Source of the DNA: JBBATK01 sp039810585
Lineage (GTDB): Bacteria > Bacteroidota > Ignavibacteria > Kapaibacteriales > NICIL-2
Assembly: GCA_039810585.1 (NCBI GenBank)
Contig: JBDHXF010000008.1
Span: 1-64,000 of the forward strand
Direction of reading: 5' to 3'
Length of the DNA stretch: 64,000 nucleotides
Part shown: one piece after another, positions 32,714 through 42,900 of the stretch
How positions within the stretch are numbered: position 1 is the first letter of the stretch
How the letters are laid out: every line of letters begins with the position of its first letter
The notes under the pieces: model-generated
The model's input: only the letters and a program-made list of their open reading frames with translations
Databases searched by the model: none
What the model was told of the DNA's origin: nothing
Translations under genes and position numbers: made by a program

Positions 32714-34846
32714 ATGGAACGTTTGAAGAATGTCACCAAGCAACTCATCATCGCTGCACTGGGCATCGCCCTTGTTGGGATAGGTTGGGAGCAGTGGCGC
32801 TTGGTCAATAACAGTATGGAATTAAGCAACCAGCTGTTTCGCCAACAGGTTAATGAAGCTCTGGCAAACGTGTCTCGCAAATTGGAAGATGTTGAGCACG
32901 TCGCCGATGCCGTTACCATTTCCTCTCGTCAAGAGCCGCAATCGGTAGAATCACCGTCCGGTCGTCTGCCACGCATACCGGCTCCTACCCAGCAATTGAA
33001 GCCGAAGCAAGCGGAGCCGAAGGACTCGATGATGGCCGTAGTCGAACCGCGGCATGCTGTCCCCGGAAGAACTATTCTTTTTCATCCCAGCACGCAAACC
33101 CACGCACCAACCCATTCCGTTCCAGCTGGCAATTCTCAGTCGGCTCTCATTGGCAACACACTTCCGAAGAATGCCGCTTCTTCGGATCCCGTATCGACCT
33201 CTACCACATCCTCCCTCCAAGTGGAGTTCGGTGGAAATGGTCAGGGATTCCAGTTACAAGTCAATCAATCTGTCGGTACCAATGGTGTCGTTCAGGAGCA
33301 GCGATACGCCGCTCGCACAAACCATGTACAGTCATGGGACTCGGCACTGAAACACCTGAGTGGAAATCGCGCAGCGCGTTATTCTGAGGTTCAGGATAAT
33401 ATCAACCAAGCGTTGCAAAGCATGCAGCAAGAGCAGTTTGTGATGGGCCAACAGGGGAATGCCGATTATTCTGCGTTCCGCCCCACGTTGACGACCGGAG
33501 TTGAATTTGCTGTACTTGGAAATTCCGGTATCGTAGCACCTCAGAATTATGGAGCATACTCCGTAGCGGTTGGTGACACCTCGCAGATGCATCACCGCGC
33601 GGTGCCGATCTTGCATACGAAGGAACTGTGTAAACGACCTCACTGCAGCCTCTGTGCGCAGGAAAAGAATCAGAACGCTCCGGCATCGACGAGTGCTCGC
33701 AACGAACTCCGTCGTTCGGAAGAGTGCACGGCACGGATAAAAGACAAAATGCAGCGTATCCAGCAGACGGTCAGCGATTTGCGGGAGTTTACCGAACCGC
33801 TGGAAAGCCGCGTTAATCAGAACATCATCGACTCCATGATCGCCTCCGAGTTTAGCATCAAGTCCTTACCCCTGGATTACGGCTTTGGTGTGTTGAATGG
33901 CGAAAACAATCACTTTGTGTACACGAAGAACGCCACCCGTGAGCAGCTAGCCGGATCGCCATTTAGCTCCGTGTTGTTTGCTGGAGATATCATGCCGAAG
34001 AATCACAAACTCTTCGTCGAGTTTCCGCACACCCAATCCTATCTGTACAAACAGAATATGGGTACGCTGGCAATGTCCGTGCTCTTTGTATTGATGATTG
34101 TAGGGTCGTTTGGATGGACCATGCGTAACCTAAATCGCCACAAAGCCGTGTCTGAGATGAAGTCTGATTTCATCAACAACATGACACACGAATTCAAGAC
34201 ACCCATTGCGACGATAGCGCTGGCCTCTGAAGCGCTCCGCGACCCGGAAGTGTCGTCCAGTTACGAACGCGTGAGCCGTTTCATCGGAGTGATTCGCGAG
34301 GAAAATCGTCGACTCAGTTCCCAGGTTGAACGAGTGCTCCAGGCGGCGAAGCTGGATCGAGGAGAACTGGTGCTCACAAAGTCCGACGTGGATATGCACG
34401 AAGTGGTCGAGTACGCCAAAGATTCTATCATGCTGCAAGTGGAAGCACGAGGCGGACAAATCGTCACCGATTTACAAGCAAGCTATGCCGTTGTCGTTGG
34501 CGACGATGTGCATCTGCGTAACATCCTGTTGAATCTGATGGACAATGCCATTAAGTACACGAAGGACACTCCGCATATCGTGGTGAGCAGTCGAACCACG
34601 AACGAAGGAATCGTTCTCTCCGTGCAAGACAACGGTATTGGCATCTCAAAGGAGAATCAAAAACGCGTTTTCGAAAAGCTCTATAGAGTTCCCACCGGAA
34701 ACGTGCACAACGTCAAAGGATTTGGTCTTGGATTGTCTTATGTCAAAGCCATCGTTGAGGCACACGGCGGAAGTGTATCGATCGAGAGCGAGATTGGTTC
34801 AGGAAGTCGCTTCGATGTGATGCTTCCGTATGGAGTTGCTTCTTAA
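32714..34846 (+). CDS. Membrane sensor histidine kinase
   Basis: A 710-residue two-component sensor. One membrane segment near residue 9-25, a large outer (periplasmic) region of about 420 residues, a second membrane segment (about 449-468, TLAMSVLFVLMIVGSFGW), then HisKA with the phosphoacceptor His492 in NNMTHEFKTPIATI, and a HATPase domain with NLMDNAIKYT (N box), DNGIGIS (G1) and GFGLGLSYVK (G2). The outer region has a Gln/Ser/Pro-rich first half and a cysteine cluster, Cys306-x4-Cys311-x2-Cys314 with His310, that might bind metal or sense redox. The partner response regulator gene follows after 139 bases. The architecture is like RprX of Bacteroides; the ligand is unknown. Confidence 0.9.
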   Translation: MERLKNVTKQLIIAALGIALVGIGWEQWRLVNNSMELSNQLFRQQVNEALANVSRKLEDVEHVADAVTISSRQEPQSVESPSGRLPRIPAPTQQLKPKQAEPKDSMMAVVEPRHAVPGRTILFHPSTQTHAPTHSVPAGNSQSALIGNTLPKNAASSDPVSTSTTSSLQVEFGGNGQGFQLQVNQSVGTNGVVQEQRYAARTNHVQSWDSALKHLSGNRAARYSEVQDNINQALQSMQQEQFVMGQQGNADYSAFRPTLTTGVEFAVLGNSGIVAPQNYGAYSVAVGDTSQMHHRAVPILHTKELCKRPHCSLCAQEKNQNAPASTSARNELRRSEECTARIKDKMQRIQQTVSDLREFTEPLESRVNQNIIDSMIASEFSIKSLPLDYGFGVLNGENNHFVYTKNATREQLAGSPFSSVLFAGDIMPKNHKLFVEFPHTQSYLYKQNMGTLAMSVLFVLMIVGSFGWTMRNLNRHKAVSEMKSDFINNMTHEFKTPIATIALASEALRDPEVSSSYERVSRFIGVIREENRRLSSQVERVLQAAKLDRGELVLTKSDVDMHEVVEYAKDSIMLQVEARGGQIVTDLQASYAVVVGDDVHLRNILLNLMDNAIKYTKDTPHIVVSSRTTNEGIVLSVQDNGIGISKENQKRVFEKLYRVPTGNVHNVKGFGLGLSYVKAIVEAHGGSVSIESEIGSGSRFDVMLPYGVAS

Positions 34847-34850
34847 CACT

Positions 34851-34910
34851 TGCAAAGAAGTGCAAAGAATTTGTGAAAGTCACAGAAAGTGATGCAACAA
34901 GAAAGGGACT
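34851..34910 (+). promoter_or_regulatory. Phased 10-bp direct repeats before the response-regulator gene
   Basis: Six consecutive 10-mers: TGCAAAGAAG, TGCAAAGAAT, TTGTGAAAGT, CACAGAAAGT, GATGCAACAA, GAAAGGGACT. The first two differ only in the last base, and AAAG recurs one helical turn apart. OmpR/PhoB-family regulators bind such direct repeats, so this may be an autoregulatory site. It lies 76-135 bases before the start at 34986. Confidence 0.45.
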
Positions 34911-34985
34911 TCGTTGTTACTGTGTGTGTTTCGGTTGGTGGTTTGAGATGTAGGGTAGGTTCCACACTTTCGGAGATAGCGTTTT

Positions 34986-35693
34986 ATGGCTCAGAGTATC
35001 CTTCTCGTCGAAGATGACTCAAATTTAGGTTCCTTGCTGTCCGAGTACTTGGAAATCAAGGGTTATGATGTAACCCATTGTCCGGACGGTGAAGTTGGAA
35101 AGCAGACCTTCGGGTCGAAGAATTATGACCTGTGTATTCTGGACGTCATGCTTCCCAAAGTAGACGGCTTCAGTTTAGCCAAGTACATTCGAGAGAGAAA
35201 CGTTGATGTTCCCATCATCTTTCTCACCGCCAAGAGTATGAAGGAAGATCGTCTGGAGGGCTTTAGCCTTGGCGCAGACGATTATGTTACCAAACCCTTC
35301 AGCGTGGAAGAACTTCTCATGCGTGTTAAAGCCGTTTTGAAACGCACGCAGAACGCACAACAGCAGGCTCGCGAGCAAGCCAAATATCAAGTTGGTGGTT
35401 ATGTGTTTGATGCGGAACAACGCATACTGACCTACGCCAACGAATCCCGTAACCTTACCCACAAAGAATCGGAGCTGCTGAAGACACTCTGTGCCTCCAC
35501 CGGTATGGTTGTTCGTCGCTCCGATGCACTCAAGAAGATTTGGGGCGATGACAATTACTTTAATGGTCGCAGTATGGACGTATTCGTCACGCGCCTCAGG
35601 AAGTATCTGAAGAACGATTCAAACGTTCAAATCGTGAATGTGCACGGCATGGGTTTCAAGCTCACCGTTCTGGGTCAATCAGCCGCGGCCTGA
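34986..35693 (+). CDS. Response regulator, OmpR/PhoB family
   Basis: A 235-residue DNA-binding regulator. Receiver domain 1-120: acidic pair Glu9/Asp10/Asp11, phosphoacceptor Asp53 (LCILDVMLPK), the Thr in IIFLTAKS and the Lys in DDYVTKPFS. Winged-helix domain about 135-232, with LTHKESELLKTLCASTGMVVRRSDALKKIWGDD interrupted by recognition-helix residues SMDVFVTRLRKYL. It is the cognate partner of the histidine kinase just upstream. It lacks the PglZ domain of PorX, so it is not the T9SS regulator PorX; it resembles RprY. A U-tailed terminator follows. Confidence 0.93.
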   Translation: MAQSILLVEDDSNLGSLLSEYLEIKGYDVTHCPDGEVGKQTFGSKNYDLCILDVMLPKVDGFSLAKYIRERNVDVPIIFLTAKSMKEDRLEGFSLGADDYVTKPFSVEELLMRVKAVLKRTQNAQQQAREQAKYQVGGYVFDAEQRILTYANESRNLTHKESELLKTLCASTGMVVRRSDALKKIWGDDNYFNGRSMDVFVTRLRKYLKNDSNVQIVNVHGMGFKLTVLGQSAAA

Positions 35694-35820
35694 GGTCGTT
35701 GGTCTTTCGTAGCAAGGGCGTAGCCCGCGCGTATTGATGTCTGGGATTTAAACGATAGCCGTGTGAGCGACGTTCCACTCCGAACGCTCAGACCGAAACG
35801 AACGATAGAGTAAGGCAATA

Positions 35821-35853
35821 AAAAACTCCGATGTTGAACGCATCGGAGTTTTT
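35821..35853. terminator. Bidirectional terminator between the response regulator and T9SS protein 1
   Basis: AAAAACTCCGATG / CATCGGAGTTTTT, 13-bp stem with a 7-base loop and T-runs on both sides (8 T on the plus strand). Confidence 0.88.
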
Positions 35854-35890
35854 TTTGTCAGGAGTCGACTAATTCGCGGCGCGTTCCGCG

Positions 35891-38800
35891 TCAGCGAACG
35901 AGACTGATCAAGAGCGTGTGGGTTGAAATACCACTATGCATGATCACATAATACCCCCCTTGTGCAAGCGCATTCGTGGGAACCACCAGCTCATGCACAC
36001 CGGCAGTGCAGACTTGATGAAGGGGACTGAGAACACGTTCGCCAACGCTGTTATAAAAGTCAATAGTTGTCCATTGTTCGCCCACGGTTTCGTATGCGAA
36101 GGTGGCTACGCCGTCGTGCGACAGTGACAGTATCATCAGTCCAACCTGACCGTCGACTTTCACGAGTCGATTACCAATCTTGCAACTTCCTTCAATCGTT
36201 AGACTGCCGTTCTGTGGGATCTCCGCTTGCAGTAGTGGGGAGTTCAGCACCGTTGAATTTGTATCAATGTACAACGGTGTCGCCAGAGCATTGCCAAGAA
36301 GAACCTTGGCATACACGGTAAAGGCTACCCCTTCGCCGCCAATCTGAGTGCCATTGGTAGCACTGATGCGTATGCCGTTTTGCACAGAACTCATGCTACT
36401 TGTGAAGCCCTGCAAGGCGGGACCAATGACGACATTGGTGATGTTGAGTAACGAGGTATTGAAGTCGAAATCTGTTTGCAACGAGCTCAACGCCGCACCG
36501 GCAATGCCGGTTCCCACAATGTCGATGGGTATACTCACATTGTCGCCAACCTGCGCCGTGTAATTACCAATATGAAAGTGGAATGGAATCGGATTGGTTC
36601 CCGTGGTTCGTCCTATTCCATGAAGGTGCACCAAGATGGTGTCGTGACATGGCGAAACGACGGGAAAAGCAAAGAGCTGACTTTCGTCACCAACGGTAGT
36701 GGGATTATAGCTAATAGTAAGAGTGACGGTTTCGCCGGCACCAATAGTGGTACCGGGCGGCTGCATTGCGATAGCAAACGAACCGACTTGCGAGACCAAG
36801 GCATCCGTGCTAATGGCAAACGACGACGAATTCGTGATTTTAAGGATGCGGAACTGCGTGGTCTGAAGATCCACCGATCCAAATTCTAATACCGTGTCCT
36901 TGGCATTGGAATTGGCAAGGCTGACTTGTTGTCCTACAAATCGTCCCGTAATAGTCACCACCTGCTGTACATCGCAAGGCTGAATGGTGATATACATTGT
37001 TTCACTGAACGAGCCGCTGGGAACCGCGGCGTTGGGATCGATATTGAGAATAACGTGCGTCGTGCCAACATTCAGGGTTTGTCCGCTCGAGAGAGATGAT
37101 AAGAAGAAGGCATTGGAAAAGCGGACGTCACTGACGGTGACTTGGGTGGTATTGAGACCGGCAACGACGAGATCCAAAATTTGAGGATTCGCCTGTGCGC
37201 CATTACATAACGAAATATCGCCAAAGTCAATCGTGTTCTGCACGGCACTCAATTGTGCACCTGCACGTTGACCGCTCAGGTACAAACCACTCACATCAAG
37301 GCATGGCTTTGCAACGAAAGCGGTGAATTGATTGACCAAGGCAGAATAGCCTGTCGGTGCATAACGCAGTGTAATTGGCACCGTTGCGCCGGCAGGAATG
37401 GTGAGTCCGGCAGGACTTGTGATTTCTACAATGCTGACATCTGTTCCGGTAAACTGTTGAAGCTGAATGTCCATCGACGATGTGTTGGTGACATTGATCA
37501 CCGTGTCGCGAACGAGGGTGGAGCAAGAATCTAAAGTCCCGAAGTCCACATGCGAAATATCGGTCAGCAATTGCGGCAACGTGTAACGCCCACGAAGCGC
37601 AATCTTTATCGAATCTGAGCAGACACCGGCCACGAATTTTAAGACCAAGTCTGCATTTCCTTTTTGGACCGGATTGCCGTTGCTGTTGAAACTGATATGG
37701 ATCCACCGTTGCTGTCCTGCATTCAAACTGAAGCCGTTTTTGTCTGCGGCGCTCACACTAAACGGTGAGGCAACGCTGATGGTGCTAAAGGTCGTGTTCT
37801 GGGTGACAGAGACGAGGACAGAGTCATCCACAGTTTGCGACTGACACCACGCTACGGTTCCAAAATCTTTGGTGGAGGCATCGGTTGTAACCCCGGCGCC
37901 GGCATTGGGCTTATTGGCACTTAGCTGAACGCTGTGACTGATGCCACAGGGATTGCTCACAAAGCTGATGGATTCGTTGACAAGGCCGGCACCGGTCGGT
38001 GTAAAACGAACCACGACATTCACGCTTTGTCCCGGAGGGATCACGAGTGGAAAGCCGGGAGAGACAATTCGAAAGTGCGTGGACTCTAGGGGAGTGAGCG
38101 TCAGCGTATCGCTTGTTGAAGTGTTACGCACTTGGAGCGAATTGGCATCGTCGGCAAAGGAAACGCAGTCCGCAAGATCACCAAAGGTGATGCTTGGTGT
38201 AGACACACTAAAGGATGGGTTCAACGTTTTTACGACTACTGATGGAGAATTCCCGGTGCAGCCCGTTGCGATATTTGTTACTCGCACAGCAAACGTACCT
38301 GCTTGATTGGCAAGGTACACGGCGTCAGTAGCTCCGCTAATGTCCGAGCCATTGAGTTGCCACTGATAGTGATAATCCGGATTCGGAGAGCTCTGCAGAA
38401 GGACGGTCGAGTCCTTGCACAGTGAGATTGACGTGGGATAAATGTTTACCTGTGGAGTGGGGTTAACCACAACGTCTACCGAATCGCTGACAACGATACA
38501 TCCCTGGGTATTCTTGAGTCTGAGGCGATATTGACCGCTCGTGCTCACCGTAATACTCGTATCGGTTTGACCGGCAATGTCTGTTCCATTGAGCGTCCAT
38601 TGCGCTGTATATCCCGGTTGGGCCGGTACGCGTAATGTGACCGTTGATCCCTCACAAAAATGTGTGGAACCAGTGGTCTGCAGCGACGGACCAACGCCGA
38701 CATCTTTGAACACTTCATGGAAGGCAACATTGTCACGGTTGTACTGACGTCCGCGCGCAGTTGACGCTGCGGTGTTGACGCCATATTCATCATCCTGTGC

Positions 38801-39829
38801 GAAGCGATAGGCAAATACACGATAGGTGTAGATCACGCCGCACGGAAGATCTACGTTGTCCGTGTACGATGTGCCGGATGAGCTGAGGTTGTTGAGAACG
38901 ACTGCATTTCCAACGCGCTCGTTCGTCTTATAAATGCGCCCATCAACCGGTTGAAAGGGTGTAGTGCCGCTATCGCGAACGATCAAATATCCCTGAATGC
39001 CGTCACCCGGATTTGGATCCGTCATCGCATTCCAACGAAGCTGTACTTGGCTTGCGTTGATGGTGCTTTGCAGACTTGGTGCCGTCCAGGTTGGTTGCCG
39101 CAAGCTGTGCCAGAATGCAACATTCGAGGCTCCCGTTTTACAATCACGATTGGGCAAGGTTCGAGTAACGTACTGAGAGCAGGCTTGAGATCGTACCTCC
39201 TGATTGGGCCCGTTGTATTCTGCAAGGGTAGATCCGGGATACACGCGATTGGATGATTTGTCCTCACACAAGCTCAACACGTTGGTTTTTGGTGCCGGCA
39301 TTTTGAACCAGTAGGTACCCGGTGCAGTGTCGTCCTTATGTCCTATCGCGTGGATATGAATGGTATCCTTCGTAAACACTTCAATGAAGTCGCCCGTGCG
39401 TGAAAGGTTGAACGCGTTGAAGGTCCACGTTTGGCCACTGACAAAATCGATTTGCTCGAAGTAGTTCGTATCCATTGCCGCCAACATGATACGGCCGTCC
39501 GCCATGTTTGCATCGGAATCCGCAGGCGTGTTGGTGGGGTAGTTTCTGTGCCAAATACCAATAATGGTACCGGCGCGCACATTTTTCCAGAAGTCAATGT
39601 TCTTGCAGCGAACGCCACCTTGGCGTGTGGTTTGATCGGCTTTGTTATCGCTGACGATAACACCTCTCATATCCATATTGTCTTGTACCACAATCTCCTC
39701 ATTCCACTCGCCGTTGGCGGGGTCCGACATATTGTAGTACTCACTTACTAGTATGGATTGTGCATGTAAGGAGGGGCCGAGTGCGCAGCTTGCTGCGCAG
39801 ATAAAAATCAAGGGGAGAAGACGTTTCAT
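35891..39829 (-). CDS. T9SS-secreted multidomain protein with choice-of-anchor-D repeats
   Basis: A 1312-residue surface or extracellular protein. Signal peptide MKRLLPLIFICAASCALG...LHAQ, an N-terminal lamin-tail-like region (ILVSEYYNMSDPANGEW), a fibronectin-like part (TINASQVQLRWNAM), two Ig-like domains (FCEGSTVTLRV; LCKDSTVLLQSS), about five choice-of-anchor-D units with the recurring pattern FGxxxxC followed by V-x-V-x-N, a cohesin-like domain (VGDNVSIPIDIVGTG) and a C-terminal sorting domain (WTTIDFYNSVGERVLS ... GGYYVIMHSG) of the T9SS type A class. The T9SS exports it across the outer membrane and removes or anchors the end domain. The ATG at 39829 begins the signal peptide; 39892 adds 21 residues. 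No ribosome site. Confidence 0.88.
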   Translation of the reverse strand: MKRLLPLIFICAASCALGPSLHAQSILVSEYYNMSDPANGEWNEEIVVQDNMDMRGVIVSDNKADQTTRQGGVRCKNIDFWKNVRAGTIIGIWHRNYPTNTPADSDANMADGRIMLAAMDTNYFEQIDFVSGQTWTFNAFNLSRTGDFIEVFTKDTIHIHAIGHKDDTAPGTYWFKMPAPKTNVLSLCEDKSSNRVYPGSTLAEYNGPNQEVRSQACSQYVTRTLPNRDCKTGASNVAFWHSLRQPTWTAPSLQSTINASQVQLRWNAMTDPNPGDGIQGYLIVRDSGTTPFQPVDGRIYKTNERVGNAVVLNNLSSSGTSYTDNVDLPCGVIYTYRVFAYRFAQDDEYGVNTAASTARGRQYNRDNVAFHEVFKDVGVGPSLQTTGSTHFCEGSTVTLRVPAQPGYTAQWTLNGTDIAGQTDTSITVSTSGQYRLRLKNTQGCIVVSDSVDVVVNPTPQVNIYPTSISLCKDSTVLLQSSPNPDYHYQWQLNGSDISGATDAVYLANQAGTFAVRVTNIATGCTGNSPSVVVKTLNPSFSVSTPSITFGDLADCVSFADDANSLQVRNTSTSDTLTLTPLESTHFRIVSPGFPLVIPPGQSVNVVVRFTPTGAGLVNESISFVSNPCGISHSVQLSANKPNAGAGVTTDASTKDFGTVAWCQSQTVDDSVLVSVTQNTTFSTISVASPFSVSAADKNGFSLNAGQQRWIHISFNSNGNPVQKGNADLVLKFVAGVCSDSIKIALRGRYTLPQLLTDISHVDFGTLDSCSTLVRDTVINVTNTSSMDIQLQQFTGTDVSIVEITSPAGLTIPAGATVPITLRYAPTGYSALVNQFTAFVAKPCLDVSGLYLSGQRAGAQLSAVQNTIDFGDISLCNGAQANPQILDLVVAGLNTTQVTVSDVRFSNAFFLSSLSSGQTLNVGTTHVILNIDPNAAVPSGSFSETMYITIQPCDVQQVVTITGRFVGQQVSLANSNAKDTVLEFGSVDLQTTQFRILKITNSSSFAISTDALVSQVGSFAIAMQPPGTTIGAGETVTLTISYNPTTVGDESQLFAFPVVSPCHDTILVHLHGIGRTTGTNPIPFHFHIGNYTAQVGDNVSIPIDIVGTGIAGAALSSLQTDFDFNTSLLNITNVVIGPALQGFTSSMSSVQNGIRISATNGTQIGGEGVAFTVYAKVLLGNALATPLYIDTNSTVLNSPLLQAEIPQNGSLTIEGSCKIGNRLVKVDGQVGLMILSLSHDGVATFAYETVGEQWTTIDFYNSVGERVLSPLHQVCTAGVHELVVPTNALAQGGYYVIMHSGISTHTLLISLVR

Positions 39830-39915
39830 AATGATGAACCGGGTGAATGCTATAGGTAAGGGTGTGCACGCTCTTGTATCCCCCCGGTACAAAGCTGTGC
39901 GATCAACAACTCGAT

Positions 39916-39955
39916 AAAAACTGTGGTGCGTCTATAAAGGCGCACCACAGTTTTT
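39916..39955 (-). terminator. Rho-independent terminator of T9SS protein 2
   Basis: Stem AAAAACTGTGGTGCG / CGCACCACAGTTTTT with a 10-base loop; T-run on either strand. It lies 22 bases after the stop of the minus-strand gene at 39978. Confidence 0.88.
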
Positions 39956-39977
39956 CGTGTACATCTCGTGTACTCTC

Positions 39978-42900
39978 TTAGTGCACGATGGCCACGCGAC
40001 GTGTGACAACGTGGTTTTCAGACTCCAGTTCAAGGTAATAGGTACCGCTGGCTAGGTCATCACATTGGAAGACAACGTCGTGCGCTCCGGCGCCGACAAA
40101 GCCGCTGAACACTGTGCCCACCGGACGACCCAAGAAGTCCGACACGCGTAGTTGAACATTGCGTGGACTGCTAGTTTCAAAGCTGATGGTCATTTGTTCT
40201 TTAGCCGGGTTCGGATGATTGGAGCGGATACCAAATCCAATCGTTGCGATGTCGTCGACTCCTACACCGGCATCGATGATGACGACAGCAGTATCGGACA
40301 CGACCTCGCCGCAATCTCCGCTCACGATGCAGACGTAACGTCCGCTATCACTCATGGCAGCGTTGACGATACTCAACGTTTCGGTGGTATTACTGAGCAA
40401 TGCTACGCCATTGTGGTACCATTGGAAATGCAGGTTGGAGCCGGTCGCCACGAGATCCAGAACGACGGCTGAACCGAGTGGACGAGTAGTGAGCGCGCGT
40501 GGCTGTGTGGTAATAACGGTGGCCGCTTGCACAGCAACTGCGTAGGCGGCACTGGTGTCTGAACCGCACGCGTTACTTACCACGCAGTGGTAACTACCGG
40601 CCGATTGATCAGTCACCGTCACAACGTATTGTGCGTCCGTTGCACCGCTAATCGCATTGCTACCGAAGAACCATTGATAGTTCACATCGGTTTGATTATC
40701 AACCGCAACGTTCAGCGTGTCGTTCATTTCGGCACAGGCAGTAGTAGAGGTTGCCAGCGATGTGATCGACGGTGCCGTACCAAGTTGGAAGCTCGCCACT
40801 GAGCTGTAGCCCAACGCACCATTGGCAGCTTTGATGAGACATTGGTACGAACCGGTGTCATTCACTCCGGCAGAATGCACCACCAGAATAGATGTTGTCG
40901 TTCCGGTATAGGTGGCGCCGTCACTAAGTTTCTTATTGTTCAAATACCATTGGTAGCTCAGTGCAGAGCCGGTTGCAGAGTGTGCGCTCACGACAAACGT
41001 GGCGTCTCCACCCGGACATCCATGCAGTGACTGCGGTTGATCGGTGATGGCAATGTTTGCATCGGAGATACTCGCATCGGCACTTGTGATGGATCCACAC
41101 ATCGTGGTGATGCGACAATGATAGTTATTGGCATAGTCCGACGATCCAACCAATCGAATGGTCAGTGTTGATGAGTTTGATCCACTAATGCGAGCGTTAT
41201 CGCTCAATGGCGTAGATCCCATATACCACTGATAGATCGAACCTTTTTGCAGACTTACTTCAACACTGAGTAATGCCGTTGCACCACTGGCGATGGCAAT
41301 GCTCTTAGGTTGGTTGAGCACTTCCAACTGCGGAAGAATGGAAATCACTGCATACTTAGAGCTGGTACCGGGGCAGCCACTTCCGCCATTTACCAAACAG
41401 CGGTAGAGACCGCTGGAAGCTTGGTTGACATTGGTGATGGTCATCACCGGTCCGGTTTGGCCACTGAGAATATGACCATCTTTCTCCCACTGATAGCTGA
41501 GCGACGAGCCGTCAGCTTGAACAGTGAGCGACGCCGATCCGCCCAAACACGCATCAATGCTCTCAGGATCCTTGGTGATAGTGGCCGGTGTATTGATGTT
41601 CACATAGCCCGACACGTCGAACACCGTTGTTGGGCGTTGTGTGTCTACAATGCGAAGACGCAGATTATTGCCACCGGCAAAGTTTGCCGGGATGTTCCAA
41701 GAATAAGTGCCTAAGGAGGCATCAACTCCGGCAGCAATAGTTGAGTAGGTGGCTCCGTTATCGGTTGAGACTTGCAGATCAACAGTTGCGATTCCTCGTT
41801 CTGTCCACGTAATGATTGCCGGCGAAATACTGCAGAAGCTCGTACCGTTGAGCGACACAGGGAATTGCACTTGCGGAGTCGGGAAGATGATGGCATTGTT
41901 GCCACCACGCGGATTGATCGTCGATACCGGCGTCCAAATTCCATCGTCGTCGATCCAAGCCTTGATCACATTGCCGGTGGTTATGGAACGTTCTTCTACT
42001 CGGCGAACACCGCTTGCCAAGCTATTAGGGATCAAGGTTGCCCAGGCTGTTCGCTTGGCATCAATGTTCGTGTAAAACACGGGAGCAGCGTCAATCGACG
42101 TACCGTCATCCTGAACCATTGCAGTACTGAGTGGCGATCCGGTTCCTTGATCATTGTCATAGAGACAAATCACAGTTTTTGGATCGCAGGTGCTGGCAGT
42201 GTCTGAAATTCCGGTGGCGTCGCCCGCTGCGGTGGAAATGTTGATGGTCTTGGTTGTGCCATTAGTCACAAAGCGTGTTTCAATGCTGCGTGTGGTATCA
42301 CGGAAGGTGATATACCAGTACATATTGTTACCGGCTGTGAAGCGCGAGTTTGACGACGGAACCATGTTGACCCACAAAGTCTTCGAAGTCTCCCCGGCAC
42401 CTGTTGCAAATTCCGAATATCGTCCCGGTGTTCCGAAGTCGCTAAAGCTCGCCGGAACGTAGCTAAAGGTGTTTGCGGGAGCATTGTAATGGACATTGGT
42501 CCCCGCTGCAAAGCCCACCAAATTGTTGATTTCGGCCGCTGCGGTATAGTAGCGATACGCGGTATTCGGCTGCAATCCATCAAAGCGAATCAGCGCCCAG
42601 CTCGGTAACGTAATGGAGCGTGCTGCCATATACTGAGGCATCACGAGCTCGGCAACAGTTGGCTGTGCCACGACTTGGATGGTGCCGCTCGTTGCCGCAT
42701 TGATGTTGGGGCCGGTTACGGTGATCACATAACTACCCGCAGCTTCAAAGCTCACATCGCTGAAGGTGACCACACCATTGACTGGATTTTGAGTAAGGGT
42801 GCCGGTCACGTTGCCAGGACCGCTAACCTTGGAGAGACTTACCGGACCAGGGTAATTGAGATCGGTTGACAAGTCGCTTCGTTGCGCCGTCACTGTAATC

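Noticed and set aside
39781..39800. Palindrome TGCGCAG-CTTG-CTGCGCA
   Set aside because: It lies within the signal-peptide codons of the T9SS protein gene, so its symmetry may come from the coding sequence.
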